Positions 1-9,605 of a DNA stretch of 64,000 nucleotides are shown here, piece by piece (position 1 is the stretch's first letter; the number at the start of each line of letters is the position of its first letter). Origin of the DNA: Polynucleobacter sp. AP-Kolm-20A-A1 (GTDB lineage: Bacteria > Pseudomonadota > Gammaproteobacteria > Burkholderiales > Burkholderiaceae); assembly GCF_018688315.1 (NCBI RefSeq), contig NZ_CP061315.1, forward strand, positions 1,857,419 to 1,921,418. Reading direction: 5' to 3'. The notes below the pieces were generated by a model. The model did no database searches and was not told where the DNA came from. It saw only the letters and a program-made list of their open reading frames with translations. Position numbers and translations under genes: made by a program.

Positions 1-1
1 T

Positions 2-160
2 TTTGATCGCACCTTGGCCGAACTCAGAAAGAAAAATCCCAAGCTAGTTTGCATTGGGATTGGTTTTGATTGGCAAGAACTTAATGATGATCAGTGGTCA
101 GCGCAGACTCATGATGAACCACTAGATATGCTCCTGACGGAGTCTGGGCTATACAGCTAG
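2..160 (+). CDS. 5-formyltetrahydrofolate cyclo-ligase, C-terminal end (partial)
   Basis: An open frame runs in from the left edge and stops with TAG at 158-160, giving about 52 residues. The tail contains GIGFDWQEL and then THDEPLDMLLTESGLY, which fits the C-terminal motif of the 5-FCL (YgfA) family, where a glycine-rich strand is followed by a His-Asp pair and a VTE/LTE segment. The family converts 5-formyl-THF to 5,10-methenyl-THF using ATP in the cytoplasm. Its neighbour metF, convergent with a 1-base gap, uses the next one-carbon intermediate, which supports the call. The N-terminus lies outside the window. Confidence 0.8.
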   Translation, partial: FDRTLAELRKKNPKLVCIGIGFDWQELNDDQWSAQTHDEPLDMLLTESGLYS

Positions 161-161
161 A

Positions 162-992
162 TTACTTCGTTAAGTCTAGATTGTCTGCAATGGCCAAAAC
201 AGCATCGGCCTGGTTTAACGAGTAGAAGTGAATGCCAGGAGCGCCCGCAGTTAATAGCTGATCACATAAATCTGTCACAACCTCTTCGCCAAATGCGCGG
301 ATAGAAGCAACGTCATCTCCATATGACTGAAGACGTAAACGAATCCAGCGTGGAATTTCAGCACCACACGCATCGGAAAAACGCAGCAGCTGAGTGCTAT
401 TAGTAATCGGCATAATACCGGCGATGATAGGCTGAGTTACACCAAGATCGTATGCCTCATCCACAAAGCGGAAATAAGCATCGCTGTTATAAAAATACTG
501 GGTAACGGCTGAATTTGCACCCGCCTTCATTTTCTGCACAAAGAAATCCACATCGCTCGCAGGTGACTTTGCCTGGGGATGCGTCTCTGGATATGCGGCT
601 ACATCAATATGAAACCAATCACCCGTTTCTGCGCGGATAAATTCAACCAACTCATTGGCATGGTGAAACTCGCCGTACTGACCCATGCCAGATGGCAAGT
701 CGCCACGCAAAGCCACAATTCGCTTCACGCCTAAAGCTTGGTACTGCTTCAACATTTCACGCACGCTTTCACGTGAGCTACCAACACAAGATAAGTGTGG
801 AGCAACGGCTGCACCAGCAGCATGAATATCGCTCACTACCTTTAATGTGCCAGACTGAGTAGAGCCGCCGGCACCAAAGGTCACGGAATAAAACGCAGGC
901 TTGAGCGTTTCACTAAAGCGCTCGCGCACAAGATGCAACTTACTCTCACCTTCAGGTGTTTTAGGAGGAAAGAATTCGACGCTTAATTCCAT
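162..992 (-). CDS. metF: Methylenetetrahydrofolate reductase
   Basis: The 276-residue product is slightly shorter than typical bacterial MetF (about 290). It begins with the family opening VEFFPPKTPEGE, followed by VTFGAGGST, APHLSCVG and ALRGDLP, the expected landmarks of the FAD-binding TIM barrel. The enzyme reduces 5,10-methylene-THF to 5-methyl-THF, the methyl donor for methionine synthesis. It lies 37 bases after the ahcY stop on the same strand, so metK, ahcY and metF can form one methyl-cycle transcription unit. Expression may therefore respond to the SAH riboswitch at 2541-2648. The ATG at 992 starts the conserved region directly. Confidence 0.97.
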   Translation of the reverse strand: MELSVEFFPPKTPEGESKLHLVRERFSETLKPAFYSVTFGAGGSTQSGTLKVVSDIHAAGAAVAPHLSCVGSSRESVREMLKQYQALGVKRIVALRGDLPSGMGQYGEFHHANELVEFIRAETGDWFHIDVAAYPETHPQAKSPASDVDFFVQKMKAGANSAVTQYFYNSDAYFRFVDEAYDLGVTQPIIAGIMPITNSTQLLRFSDACGAEIPRWIRLRLQSYGDDVASIRAFGEEVVTDLCDQLLTAGAPGIHFYSLNQADAVLAIADNLDLTK

Positions 993-1029
993 GATTTTGG
1001 GCCTAGGTATCTATTGAACAGTGATTGGA

Positions 1030-2475
1030 TTAATAACGATAGTGGTCAGCCTTGTATGGGCCTTCCTTCGTTACGCCAATGTAGGAGGCCTGCTGATCAG
1101 ACAACACAGTTAACTCCGCATTGAGAGTCTTGAGTTGTAAGCGTGCAACCTTCTCATCTAAATGCTTAGGCAATGTGTAAACACCGATTGGGTATTTATC
1201 TGTACCTACAGCATTCCACAGTTCAATTTGGGCGATCACTTGATTTGCAAATGAAGAACTCATCACGTATGAAGGATGTCCTGTACCGCAGCCGAGATTA
1301 ACCAAGCGACCTTTAGCCAAAATGATGATGCGCTTTTCAGGCTTGCCATTGCTTGCTGGGAAAATCACATGGTCAACCTGTGGCTTAATCTCTTCCCACT
1401 TATATTTTTCAATACCAGCAACATCGATCTCATTATCAAAGTGGCCGATGTTACAAACGATGGCTTGATTCTTCATCTTAGCCATGTGGTCATGTGTAAT
1501 CACGTGGTAGTTACCAGTTGCAGAAACAAAGATGTCTGCTTTATCAGCGGCGTAATCCATTGTTACAACGCGGTAGCCTTCCATCGCAGCTTGCAATGCG
1601 CAGATTGGATCTACTTCAGTCACCCAAACTTGAGCAGACAAAGCACGCAACGCTTGCGCTGAACCTTTACCCACATCGCCGTAGCCACAAACAACCGCAA
1701 CTTTACCCGCCACCATCACGTCAGTAGCACGCTTAATCGCATCCACTAAAGACTCGCGGCAACCATAGAGGTTGTCGAACTTGCTCTTAGTAACAGAGTC
1801 ATTTACGTTGATTGCTGGGAATTTCAAGTCGCCTTTAGCAAACATTTGATACAAGCGATGCACGCCTGTCGTTGTTTCTTCAGTAACACCCTTTACTTTT
1901 TCCAAGCGTGTTGAGTACCAAGTTGGGTCTTGTGCCAATTTTTTCTTAATAGCAGCAAACAGAATAGTTTCTTCTTCGCTGGTTGGATTATTCAAGCAAG
2001 CTTGATCCTTTTCAGCACGGGCACCGAGGTGCAACAACAAAGTCGCATCGCCACCGTCATCCAAAATCATATTGGTGTAGCCGCCATCAGCCCACTCAAA
2101 AATACGATGCGTAAAGTCCCAGTATTGCTCAAGGGTTTCACCCTTGATTGCAAATACTGGCGTGCCGTTGGCAGCGATTGCAGCAGCAGCATGATCTTGT
2201 GTAGAGAAAATATTGCATGATGCCCACTGCACTTCAGCACCAAGTGCCTCAAGTGTCTCGATCAACACGGCAGTTTGAATGGTCATATGCAATGAGCCAG
2301 TAATGCGTGCGCCACGCAATGGCTGCTGTGAAGCAAACTCGTCACGAATGGCGATCAGGCCAGGCATCTCTGTTTCAGCAATAGCGATTTCTTTACGACC
2401 GAAGTCAGCCAAAGAAATATCAGCAATTGCGCAACGAGTCGCTACAAAGTTATTTAAATCAGAAACGGTATTCAT
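1030..2475 (-). CDS. ahcY: Adenosylhomocysteinase (S-adenosylhomocysteine hydrolase)
   Basis: The 481-residue product opens with [20 protein letters not shown], has the NAD-binding loop [15 protein letters not shown], and ends in DHYRY, the family's usual C-terminus. It hydrolyses S-adenosylhomocysteine to adenosine and homocysteine, removing the inhibitory by-product of methylation. The open frame extends 20 codons further upstream, to 2535. I choose the ATG at 2475 because homology begins there, a GGAG ribosome site sits just before it, and the upstream codons coincide with the riboswitch expression platform. Regulation is very likely by the SAH riboswitch at 2541-2648. Confidence 0.97.
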   Translation of the reverse strand: MNTVSDLNNFVATRCAIADISLADFGRKEIAIAETEMPGLIAIRDEFASQQPLRGARITGSLHMTIQTAVLIETLEALGAEVQWASCNIFSTQDHAAAAIAANGTPVFAIKGETLEQYWDFTHRIFEWADGGYTNMILDDGGDATLLLHLGARAEKDQACLNNPTSEEETILFAAIKKKLAQDPTWYSTRLEKVKGVTEETTTGVHRLYQMFAKGDLKFPAINVNDSVTKSKFDNLYGCRESLVDAIKRATDVMVAGKVAVVCGYGDVGKGSAQALRALSAQVWVTEVDPICALQAAMEGYRVVTMDYAADKADIFVSATGNYHVITHDHMAKMKNQAIVCNIGHFDNEIDVAGIEKYKWEEIKPQVDHVIFPASNGKPEKRIIILAKGRLVNLGCGTGHPSYVMSSSFANQVIAQIELWNAVGTDKYPIGVYTLPKHLDEKVARLQLKTLNAELTVLSDQQASYIGVTKEGPYKADHYRY

Positions 2476-2480
2476 TAATG

Positions 2481-2546
2481 CTCCAGCTAAATACGACCCA
2501 ATGCTGGAGTAGAAACTCGCTAGCCATTGAATCATGGGTTAGCGAG
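2481..2546 (-). promoter_or_regulatory. Expression platform of the ahcY SAH riboswitch
   Basis: Two mutually informative stems are visible. CTCCAGC (2503-2509) pairs perfectly with GCTGGAG (2481-2487), burying the ahcY ribosome site GGAG. Upstream, CTCGCTA (2540-2546) pairs perfectly with TAGCGAG (2516-2522). The latter shares bases 2544-2546 with the 3' pseudoknot strand of the aptamer, so SAH binding should disrupt it. The logic is inferred: translational control, with SAH favouring access to the ribosome site. Confidence 0.65.
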
Positions 2547-2648
2547 CGCGGTTGCAATTAGCAAACTCCGGGGATTACCTTAGAGCCCACTCCCTTCAAG
2601 CCTGGGGAAGTGCTGGGTCTCAGCATTCCTTGCAACGCTCCTTGAAGG
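2541..2648 (-). promoter_or_regulatory. SAH riboswitch aptamer upstream of ahcY
   Basis: P1 is CCTTCAAG (2641-2648) paired with CTTGAAGG (2593-2600), a perfect 8-bp helix. The 5' strand runs into GGAGCGTTGCAA and the 3' side carries CCAGGCTTG, both hallmark segments of the SAH element. The pseudoknot pairs GAGCG (2636-2640) with CGCTC (2544-2548). The element precedes ahcY at the expected distance. SAH riboswitches are known to activate ahcY-type genes in beta- and gammaproteobacteria when SAH accumulates. Confidence 0.92.
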
Positions 2649-2678
2649 TATGCCGTAATTGTAAACAATTACGGCATA
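2649..2678. repeat. Perfect 13-bp inverted repeat between metK and the SAH riboswitch
   Basis: The arm at 2649-2661 is the exact reverse complement of the arm at 2666-2678, with a 4-base loop (2662-2665). It abuts P1 of the SAH aptamer with no gap and lies 38 bases after the metK stop. No U-run follows on the minus strand, so a standard intrinsic terminator is unlikely. It could be an RNA-stabilising or processing hairpin, a stem coaxial with P1, or a protein operator. Confidence 0.85.
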
Positions 2679-2716
2679 TTTCGCCTCAATACACCTACAA
2701 ACTGCGAATTTCCTTC

Positions 2717-3883
2717 TTACAGACCTGCTGCTGCACGTAATGCAGCCGCTTTATCTGTTTGCTCCCAAGTAAATTCTGGCTCTTCGCGACCAAAGTGGCC
2801 GTAAGCAGCAGTCTTTTTATAAATTGGGCGCAAGAGATTGAGCATCTTCACGATGCCTTTTGGACGCAAGTCAAAGTGCTCAGAAACCAATTGAGCAATC
2901 TTTTCATCCGAAATCTTGCCTGTACCAAAGGTGCTCACCATTACTGAAGTTGGCTTAGCAACACCAATCGCATAAGAAATCTGAATCAAGCACTTGCTTG
3001 CCAAACCAGCAGCAACCACGTTCTTCGCGACATAACGTCCAGCGTATGCAGCAGAGCGGTCAACCTTAGAAGGATCTTTACCAGAGAAAGCGCCACCGCC
3101 GTGAGGGGCTGCGCCACCGTAGGTATCAACAATAATTTTGCGGCCAGTTAAACCGCAATCGCCTTGTGGGCCGCCGATAACAAAACGACCTGTTGGGTTA
3201 ACCAAGAAATTAATGGCGCCTTTGATCAAATGCTTTGGCAATACTGGTTTGATGATTTCTTCGATCACTGCTTCACGCAATTTCTCAAGAGAAATATCTT
3301 CATCATGCTGAGTGGAGAGCACAACAGTATCGATAGAGTCAGGCTTGCCATCCACATAACGCAAAGTTACTTGTGACTTCGCATCAGGACGCAACCAGTT
3401 CAAACGACCATCGCGACGTAACTGTGATTGACGCTCAACCAATCGGTGCGACAAATGAATTGGTAAAGGCATGAGCTCTGCCGTCTCATCACAAGCGTAA
3501 CCAAACATTAAGCCTTGGTCACCAGCGCCTTGATCTAAGCCGTCATCATGCGCCTTATCAACACCTTGAGCAATATCAGGGCTTTGCTTGTCATAAGCAA
3601 CCAATACCGCACAACCTTTGTAGTCGATGCCGTAATCAGTGTTGTCGTAACCAATTTCACGCAAGGTATTGCGTGCAACTTGAATGTAGTCAACATTAGC
3701 GTTGGTAGTAATTTCACCAGCCAAAACTACTAAGCCGGTATTACATAAAGTTTCTGCTGCCACACGCGCTGTTGGATCTTGAGCCAGGATGGCATCGAGA
3801 ATCGAATCAGAGATTTGGTCTGCTACTTTATCGGGGTGACCTTCAGAAACTGATTCTGAGGTAAAGAAGTAATCGTTTGCCAT
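2717..3883 (-). CDS. metK: S-adenosylmethionine synthetase
   Basis: The 388-residue product begins [19 protein letters not shown], with the ATP-binding GHPDKV motif. It contains [12 protein letters not shown] and the glycine-rich [20 protein letters not shown], all diagnostic of MetK. It makes SAM from methionine and ATP. The frame stays open 19 codons upstream, but I place the start at ATG 3883: a ribosome site (AAGGA) precedes it and the family sequence starts there. A SAM-II-like riboswitch (3945-3997) and a promoter (4004-4033) lie upstream, so feedback by SAM is the likely control. The next gene downstream is ahcY. Confidence 0.98.
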   Translation of the reverse strand: MANDYFFTSESVSEGHPDKVADQISDSILDAILAQDPTARVAAETLCNTGLVVLAGEITTNANVDYIQVARNTLREIGYDNTDYGIDYKGCAVLVAYDKQSPDIAQGVDKAHDDGLDQGAGDQGLMFGYACDETAELMPLPIHLSHRLVERQSQLRRDGRLNWLRPDAKSQVTLRYVDGKPDSIDTVVLSTQHDEDISLEKLREAVIEEIIKPVLPKHLIKGAINFLVNPTGRFVIGGPQGDCGLTGRKIIVDTYGGAAPHGGGAFSGKDPSKVDRSAAYAGRYVAKNVVAAGLASKCLIQISYAIGVAKPTSVMVSTFGTGKISDEKIAQLVSEHFDLRPKGIVKMLNLLRPIYKKTAAYGHFGREEPEFTWEQTDKAAALRAAAGL

Positions 3884-3944
3884 TGCATTCCTTAAGTTAT
3901 TAACACGATCTTGGGACAACTCACGTGCCAGGAACCACAACGGC

Positions 3945-3997
3945 GACGCTTTAGCAGAATTTATGAATCGCTCTGCAAGTTGTCTTAACTCAGCGAT
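3945..3997 (-). promoter_or_regulatory. SAM-II-like riboswitch upstream of metK
   Basis: On the minus strand, P1 is ATCGCT (3992-3997) paired with AGCGAT (3967-3972). The loop then pairs with downstream sequence as an H-type pseudoknot: GCAG (3973-3976) with CTGC (3954-3957), and GAC (3982-3984) with GTC (3945-3947). Between these lie CATAAAT and GCTAAA, which match the conserved A-rich joining segments I recall for SAM-II (GATAAAT and GCTAAA). A 9-pair alternative helix, 3976-3984 with 3915-3923, would break the pseudoknot and could act as the switch. The identification rests on topology and motif recall, not on a covariance search. Confidence 0.75.
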
Positions 3998-4003
3998 GTG
4001 AAG

Positions 4004-4033
4004 ATTTTATCCGGAAATTGCCCTATTGAGCAA
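4004..4033 (-). promoter_or_regulatory. metK: Sigma70-like promoter for the metK leader
   Basis: On the minus strand there is TTGCTC (4028-4033), an 18-base spacer, then TAAAAT (4004-4009). The predicted start is about 7 bases further, right at the beginning of the SAM-II-like aptamer, as expected for a riboswitch leader. Confidence 0.5.
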
Positions 4034-4082
4034 GGGCCACTGAAATCCACACACCAAGAGCGGCATTGAATATCATTGGGGG

Positions 4083-4943
4083 GTGCGAAAATTCTTACTT
4101 AAGTTCAGCCTCGATGCAATTGCTGCCCTTCCCCTTGCGCTAGTGCAAGCAATTGGGGCTTTTTTGGGCATTCTGGCTTACATCGGCTCAAAACAATACC
4201 GCTCACTCTTTCGCCCCCAATATGAAGCTGTAGTGACTGCCCGAGGCCTGCCATTTAAGCTGTGGGCCGCAGTTAGAGCCTCTGGAATGCTGTTTTCAGA
4301 CAGCTTATGGATTTGGCGCAATCCCAAAAAGGCATTGGAGATCACCAAAGTCAATAACTGGGATGTTGTGCAGAACGCAATGTTAGAAGGCAAAGGAATC
4401 ATTATTCTCTGCCCGCATTTAGGCGGTTTTGAAATCATCCCCCGCTATCTTGCAAATCATTGTCCGGCAACAATCATGTATCGCCCCTCTCGCCAGGAAT
4501 GGCTAAACGAATTAGTTGAAGAAGGTCGCGCTTACCCAAATATGCATTTTGTTCCAACCAACTTGAACGGCGTAAGACAAATGACGCGCGCCCTCTCTAA
4601 GGGGGAGGCAATCGCCATTCTTCCCGATCAAGTCCCAAGTGGTGGCGACGGTATTTGGATCGATTTTTTTAATCGCCCCGCCTACACCACCACTCTGCCA
4701 ATTCGCCTTGCAAAGCGTCATGACACGCCAGCACTGATGTTTACAGCAAAAAGGCGTGGGCTCGGCAAAGGATGGGTCATTGATGTTCGGCGCCTGGATT
4801 CTTTTTCAGATGACGCCAATCACGCAGGCAGAGAATTAAATGCGGCGATTGAGAATGCCATCATGGTTGCTCCAGAACAATTTATTTGGTCATATAACCG
4901 CTACAAGCACCCCGCCGGCGCAGAATTGCCCCCAAGCAATTAG
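4083..4943 (+). CDS. LpxL/HtrB-type lysophospholipid acyltransferase
   Basis: The 286-residue product starts at GTG 4083, closely preceded by a G-run. It has a hydrophobic N-terminal segment that is probably a membrane anchor. The acyltransferase box CPHLGGFE appears near residue 110, followed by MYRPSR and ILPDQVPSGGDG, matching the LPLAT family with its HX4(D/E) catalytic motif. The family adds secondary acyl chains to lipid A at the inner membrane. It heads a plus-strand cluster with a second acyltransferase 15 bases downstream and then dapF. The exact acyl donor and position cannot be told from sequence. Confidence 0.85.
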   Translation: MRKFLLKFSLDAIAALPLALVQAIGAFLGILAYIGSKQYRSLFRPQYEAVVTARGLPFKLWAAVRASGMLFSDSLWIWRNPKKALEITKVNNWDVVQNAMLEGKGIIILCPHLGGFEIIPRYLANHCPATIMYRPSRQEWLNELVEEGRAYPNMHFVPTNLNGVRQMTRALSKGEAIAILPDQVPSGGDGIWIDFFNRPAYTTTLPIRLAKRHDTPALMFTAKRRGLGKGWVIDVRRLDSFSDDANHAGRELNAAIENAIMVAPEQFIWSYNRYKHPAGAELPPSN

Positions 4944-4958
4944 TTATAAAATTTTGTA

Positions 4959-5858
4959 ATGGCCTGGTTACAAAACCTTTTCAATTTTTTGGCGCTCAGC
5001 CTTTTGCGCCTCTTTGCCTTTCTGCCTTACACCATCACCGTACACGTGGGCTATGGTCTTGGGTGGCTTGCAGCTCACATTCCAAACGGCCGAACCCATG
5101 TTGTGAAAACCAATTTGCGCCTATGTTTTCCTAAGCTTAGCGAAAAAGAAATTAATGATCTTGCAGTTGAGCACTGGAAACTTTTTGGTCGCAGCGTATT
5201 AGAAAGAAGTCGCATTTGGCTTGGAAGCGGCAAACAAATTACTGACATTGTGACAATCAAATCAGCCATTACTCTGGGCGATCGAAAGCCACGTCTTTTA
5301 ATCAATCCTCACTTTGTGGGACTTGAGGGCGGCTTCATGGCGTTATCAGTATTAGCCAGTCAACATGACTGGCCGCGTGGCGCAGGCCTGTATCAAAACA
5401 TGAAGAATCCATTCTTTAATCAAAAAATGATTGAGTGGAGAAATCGTTTCGGCGGCAAGTCAATTGAAAGGCAAAGTCGCTTGCGTGATCTCATTCGCGA
5501 AATTCAAACAGGCAACTTTATATTTATTGCTCCGGATATTGACTTGGGTCCGCGTGACTCCGTCTTTGTTCCTTTCTTTGGTGTACAAACCAACACTATC
5601 ACCTCAGTATCGCGCCTGGCAAGACTTAGTGGGGCAGAGGTCTGCCTGATGACAACCACACTAAACAAAGATCGTAAGGGCTACACCTGTCATATCAGCG
5701 AACCTTTGCCAAACTTTCCAAGCGATGACGTAGAAAAAGATACTGCGCGCTTAAATCAATACATCGAAGAACTTGTTCGCGAAAGACCGGCAGAGTACTA
5801 TTGGGTACACAAGCGCTTTAAACATAGACCGCCTGGCGAACCCAGTCTTTACGATTAA
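4959..5858 (+). CDS. LpxL-type lipid A acyltransferase (paralogue 2)
   Basis: The 299-residue product has an N-terminal hydrophobic anchor (about residues 8-30), the catalytic region [11 protein letters not shown] near 115-125, and the family motif [18 protein letters not shown]. It ends with [16 protein letters not shown], typical of LpxL C-termini. It is much closer to the product of 27247-28146 than to its immediate neighbour: both share PFFNQK, WRNRFGG and QTNTIT. Its position between an acyltransferase and dapF suggests a cell-envelope operon. Late acylation of lipid A is inferred from the family. Confidence 0.88.
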   Translation: MAWLQNLFNFLALSLLRLFAFLPYTITVHVGYGLGWLAAHIPNGRTHVVKTNLRLCFPKLSEKEINDLAVEHWKLFGRSVLERSRIWLGSGKQITDIVTIKSAITLGDRKPRLLINPHFVGLEGGFMALSVLASQHDWPRGAGLYQNMKNPFFNQKMIEWRNRFGGKSIERQSRLRDLIREIQTGNFIFIAPDIDLGPRDSVFVPFFGVQTNTITSVSRLARLSGAEVCLMTTTLNKDRKGYTCHISEPLPNFPSDDVEKDTARLNQYIEELVRERPAEYYWVHKRFKHRPPGEPSLYD

Positions 5859-5869
5859 ATGGAAATATT

Positions 5870-6772
5870 TTGAGCACCAATACAAGCAACCTAGTACGCA
5901 AGTTACGCTTCACCAAAATGCATGGTGCTGGCAATGACTTCATTGTGCTCAATGGTATCGACCAAGATCTCAGCGGCATTACGCGCGAGCAATGGCAAGC
6001 ATTAGCTCATCGTCAATTTGGTATTGGAGCCGATCAAATTCTTATCGTAGAAAAATCTACACGCCCAGATGCCGATTTTCGCTATCGCATTTTTAATGCA
6101 GATGGCGGTGAAGTGGAGCAGTGCGGCAACGGCTCTCGTTGCTTTGTGCGTTTTGTATTAGATCAAGGTCTATCCAATCAAAATCCCTTACGAGTAGAAG
6201 TTGCTCATACCGTTCTGACTCTTAAATCTCATCCCGATGGTCAGGTTGAGGTGGATATGGGCGCACCAATTTTTGAACATAGCCTTATTCCATTTAATGC
6301 AAACGGTTTGGCAAGTGTTCAAGAGCTTCAGGAAACTCTGTATGCGCTTCCTCTAAATCAACCCGCTACACATGACAGTTTTGTTGGTGTTCTTTCTATG
6401 GGCAACCCGCATGCTGTGCAAGTAGTTGGCGATGTGGATAGCGCACCAGTCCTTGAAGAAGGCCCTGAAATTGAAAAGTTTGCCGCGTTTCCTAAAAAGG
6501 TAAACGTAGGCTACCTACAAGTAATTCATCGCAATGAAGTGAAATTGCGCGTGTTTGAACGTGGCGCTGGAGAAACCTTGGCTTGCGGCACTGGCGCTTG
6601 CGCAGCCGTGGTTTCTGGCATTCGCAGAGGTCTTTTGGATTCACCGGTGAAAGTACGCACACGCGGTGGAGACTTACAGATAGCCTGGGGTGGAATTGTT
6701 GATGACGTTATTCAGCCTGTCATCATGACTGGTCCTGCCGTCACCGTCTTCGAAGGCGAAACAACAATCTAA
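5870..6772 (+). CDS. dapF: Diaminopimelate epimerase
   Basis: The 300-residue product carries the signature [13 protein letters not shown] and both catalytic cysteines: CGNGSRC in the N-half and ACGTGACA in the C-half. It converts LL-diaminopimelate to the meso form for lysine and peptidoglycan. I use TTG 5870 because GGA lies at a suitable distance; the next ATG is residue 17 and would cut into the conserved opening. It follows the acyltransferase gene by 11 bases and overlaps the convergent pyrE by 4 bases, so the two stop codons interlock. Confidence 0.95.
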   Translation: MSTNTSNLVRKLRFTKMHGAGNDFIVLNGIDQDLSGITREQWQALAHRQFGIGADQILIVEKSTRPDADFRYRIFNADGGEVEQCGNGSRCFVRFVLDQGLSNQNPLRVEVAHTVLTLKSHPDGQVEVDMGAPIFEHSLIPFNANGLASVQELQETLYALPLNQPATHDSFVGVLSMGNPHAVQVVGDVDSAPVLEEGPEIEKFAAFPKKVNVGYLQVIHRNEVKLRVFERGAGETLACGTGACAAVVSGIRRGLLDSPVKVRTRGGDLQIAWGGIVDDVIQPVIMTGPAVTVFEGETTI

Positions 6773-7437
6773 ATGCCGTATTTTTCGCGGTAGGCTTTTA
6801 CTGCTGGCAAATAATTGGTCAACTGGGCATCGCTTGAAGAAGTTAAAAAAGACATTAGCCCGGCCAAGTTTGCAATTGCAATGACTGGCAAGCCAAATTC
6901 TTGCTCTACTGCCTGTACAGCAGACTTATCTCCAATCTCAACAGCATTCCCCGAGCGCTCCATGCGATCAAGCGCAATAAGTACTGCTGCCGGCTCTGCA
7001 CCGGCACCACGAATAAGGTCCACCGACTCTCTCACTGAAGTGCCCGCTGAAATCACGTCATCAATAATGACCACTCTTCCTTTAACTGGCGCGCCAACCA
7101 ACATACCGCCTTCGCCGTGATCTTTTGCTTCTTTGCGGTTATAGGCATACGGCACATTAATGCCGTTATCTGCCAAAGCAATTGCTGTGGCAGCAGCAAG
7201 CGTGATTCCCTTATATGCAGGGCCATACAGCATATCGAACTGAATATTCGACTCTTGTAAGGCCTTGGCGTAATAACGGCCCAAGGCGCTCAAGCGAGCC
7301 CCATCATTAAATTCGCCTGCATTAAAGAAATAAGGTGAGAGTCTTCCGGCTTTAGTTTTAAACTCCCCGAAGGACAAAACCTTTGCCTCTAAGGCAAAAC
7401 GAATAAAGTTATCTTGATTTGAATTATTTGAGCTCAT
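6769..7437 (-). CDS. pyrE: Orotate phosphoribosyltransferase
   Basis: The 222-residue product has the PRPP-binding motif [15 protein letters not shown] and the family segments [12 protein letters not shown] and LYGPAYKGI. It adds ribose-5-phosphate from PRPP to orotate in pyrimidine synthesis. Its ATG lies only 8 bases from the divergent xth ATG, so its promoter or ribosome site must overlap the neighbouring coding region. The C-terminus overlaps the end of dapF by 4 bases. Confidence 0.97.
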   Translation of the reverse strand: MSSNNSNQDNFIRFALEAKVLSFGEFKTKAGRLSPYFFNAGEFNDGARLSALGRYYAKALQESNIQFDMLYGPAYKGITLAAATAIALADNGINVPYAYNRKEAKDHGEGGMLVGAPVKGRVVIIDDVISAGTSVRESVDLIRGAGAEPAAVLIALDRMERSGNAVEIGDKSAVQAVEQEFGLPVIAIANLAGLMSFLTSSSDAQLTNYLPAVKAYREKYGI

Positions 7438-7445
7438 AGGCCTAC

Positions 7446-8228
7446 ATGTTACGCATCATTTCAGCGAACCTCAACGGTATCCGTTCCGCAGTCAAAAAAG
7501 GCTTTCTGCCGTGGGCAGTTCAGCAAAAAGCAGACTTCATTTGCATGCAAGAGCTCAAGGCCCAGCGCGATGATCTAGAGGATGCCATCCTCAATCCAGA
7601 TGGAATGCATGGCTTTTTCCATCACGCAGAAAAAAAGGGCTACAGCGGCTGCGGCATTTATACCCCCCATAAGCCAGATGAAGTTTTGTATGGGTATGGC
7701 AATGAGGAGTTTGATGCTGAAGGGCGTTATGTAGAAGCGCGCTTTAAAGGGCTTGCCGTCATTTCGGTCTATATGCCCTCAGGCTCAAGCTCACCAGAGC
7801 GCCAAGAGGCCAAATATCGCTATCTCGATAGCTTTTTGCCACACCTCATATCCCTTAAAAAATCTGGGCGTGAAATCGTACTTTGCGGCGACGTCAACAT
7901 TGCACACCAAGAAATTGATCTGAAAAACTGGAAAGGCAACCTCAAAAATTCAGGCTTTTTGCCTGAAGAGCGCGCATGGCTCACCAATCTTTTTAACAAA
8001 GTTGGTTATGTAGACGTTTACCGTCAGCTCGAGCCTGAGGCAACTGAGAGCTGTTACACCTGGTGGAGTAATCGCGGCCAAGCCTATGCAAAAAATGTAG
8101 GTTGGCGCATCGACTATCAAATCAGCACACCAGGTATTGCGGCCGCCGCCAAAAAAACTGCTGTTTACAAAGATGAGAAATTTTCAGATCACGCACCACT
8201 CACAGTGGACTACGACTGGAAGCTTTAA
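7446..8228 (+). CDS. xth: Exodeoxyribonuclease III (AP endonuclease)
   Basis: The 260-residue product starts [15 protein letters not shown] and contains the metal-binding MQELKAQ, the segment [14 protein letters not shown] and the closing [10 protein letters not shown]. These are the conserved active-site blocks of the ExoIII/APE1 endonuclease-exonuclease-phosphatase fold. It cuts DNA at abasic sites and trims 3' blocks in base-excision repair. It is divergent from pyrE with only 8 bases between the start codons. Confidence 0.96.
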   Translation: MLRIISANLNGIRSAVKKGFLPWAVQQKADFICMQELKAQRDDLEDAILNPDGMHGFFHHAEKKGYSGCGIYTPHKPDEVLYGYGNEEFDAEGRYVEARFKGLAVISVYMPSGSSSPERQEAKYRYLDSFLPHLISLKKSGREIVLCGDVNIAHQEIDLKNWKGNLKNSGFLPEERAWLTNLFNKVGYVDVYRQLEPEATESCYTWWSNRGQAYAKNVGWRIDYQISTPGIAAAAKKTAVYKDEKFSDHAPLTVDYDWKL

Positions 8229-8243
8229 AAACTTCAGAGGAAA

Positions 8244-9605
8244 TTACTCCCCTTCTTTTTTAATCTGAACAATCTTGAAATGAATCGTCGCCCAAATTAA
8301 GAGCAGAACTGGGGCGCCAATAATGGCGGTGCCATAGAAGAAAGCTTGGTACCCAAAGTTATCAACAAACACGCCCGAGAATCCCGCCAACCATTTAGGC
8401 AAGAGCAGCATCATCGAGCTAAACAACGCGTACTGTGTTGCTGAGTAGCGAATGTTCGTTAGCGAAGATAAGAAAGCAATGAATGCAGCGCTTGCAATGC
8501 CTGAGCTTAAGTTGTCTGCTGAGATCACCCAAATCAAACCATGCAGATCATGGCCTTGCGTTGCAAGCCAGGCAAATAATAAGTTGCTAACTGCTGATAA
8601 TACTGCGCCAACAAAGAGAATCCGCAAAACACCAAAACGCAGTGTGAGCACACCCCCAACAAAAGCGCCCACTAAAGTCATCACTACGCCGAATACTTTG
8701 CTCACAGCAGCTACTTCATCTTTGGTGTAGCCCATATCAACATAAAATGGATTAGCCATGATGCCCATCACTACATCGCTAATGCGATACACGGCAATTA
8801 AAGACAGAATCAAAACGGCATGCCAGCGATAACGTGTAATAAATTCTGCAAATGGTTCAACTAGGGTTTGATAAAGCCATGCTTTTGCAGTGCGTACTTG
8901 TGCCAACTCATATCTAGCAGGCTCCTTACTTAACAAGGTTGTTATTACACCAACGCCAATTGATGCCGCCATACAAAGATAAGCAAATTGCCACGCACCC
9001 GCGTCATATCCAGCGCCTGTTTCAGCCCGTGCAGCAAGCCAGAGAACGCCGGCACCAGCCCAAATTAACGCAAGTCGATATCCGGTTTGATAGGTAGCAG
9101 CTAAGGCGGCCTGATGGTCGCTGTTAGCCGATTCAATACGAAAAGCATCTAATGCAATATCTTGAGTGGCAGAACCAAACGCAACTAGTAACGCACACCA
9201 AACAATGGAATTTAAGGCGAGCTTAGGATCTAGTGTCGACATCCCAACAAGGCCCAAAATAATGAGCGCTTGTGCAAACAGCAACCAGCTTCGACGACGT
9301 CCAAATAACTTAGTCAATAAAGGTATTTGTAAACGGTCTACGAGAGGCGCCCAAACCCACTTAAAGGCATAGATCAAGCCTACCCAAGTTAAATAGCCGA
9401 TAGTGCTGCGATCAATTCCCGCCTCTCGCAACCAAAAGCTCAGCGTTCCGAGAATCAGCAATAAAGGAAGGCCCGCAGAGAAGCCCAAGAAGAGCATGCG
9501 CAAACAAGGCCATTCGAGATATACCCGAAAGTCTTTTAGCCACGACTGCACTACATTCAGTAGCTTGTTAGGCACGACGAATACGGAATAAAGCAAGACT
9601 GCCAA
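8244..9605 (-). CDS. AmpG-like MFS permease (muropeptide transporter family)
   Basis: The 453-residue product is almost entirely hydrophobic, with about 12 predicted membrane segments. It has AmpG-type features: FSAGLPLLLILGTLSFWLRE at the N-terminus, TWVGLIYAFKWVWAPLVDR, and GSATQDIALDAFRIE in the middle. AmpG imports anhydro-muropeptides for cell-wall recycling, but substrates cannot be assigned from sequence alone. The chosen ATG at 9605 overlaps the 3' end of metW by 38 bases. A slightly later start is possible because the first 20 residues are poorly diagnostic. Confidence 0.85.
   Translation of the reverse strand: MAVLLYSVFVVPNKLLNVVQSWLKDFRVYLEWPCLRMLFLGFSAGLPLLLILGTLSFWLREAGIDRSTIGYLTWVGLIYAFKWVWAPLVDRLQIPLLTKLFGRRRSWLLFAQALIILGLVGMSTLDPKLALNSIVWCALLVAFGSATQDIALDAFRIESANSDHQAALAATYQTGYRLALIWAGAGVLWLAARAETGAGYDAGAWQFAYLCMAASIGVGVITTLLSKEPARYELAQVRTAKAWLYQTLVEPFAEFITRYRWHAVLILSLIAVYRISDVVMGIMANPFYVDMGYTKDEVAAVSKVFGVVMTLVGAFVGGVLTLRFGVLRILFVGAVLSAVSNLLFAWLATQGHDLHGLIWVISADNLSSGIASAAFIAFLSSLTNIRYSATQYALFSSMMLLLPKWLAGFSGVFVDNFGYQAFFYGTAIIGAPVLLLIWATIHFKIVQIKKEGE

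Noticed and set aside
1276..1662. Plus-strand open frame inside ahcY
   Set aside because: It is antisense to a strongly conserved gene and shows no recognisable protein features.
2476..2535. Twenty-codon N-terminal extension of ahcY
   Set aside because: The codons coincide with riboswitch stems, and the family begins at the later ATG.
3884..3940. Nineteen-codon N-terminal extension of metK
   Set aside because: It overlaps the leader platform, and the good ribosome site is at the later ATG.
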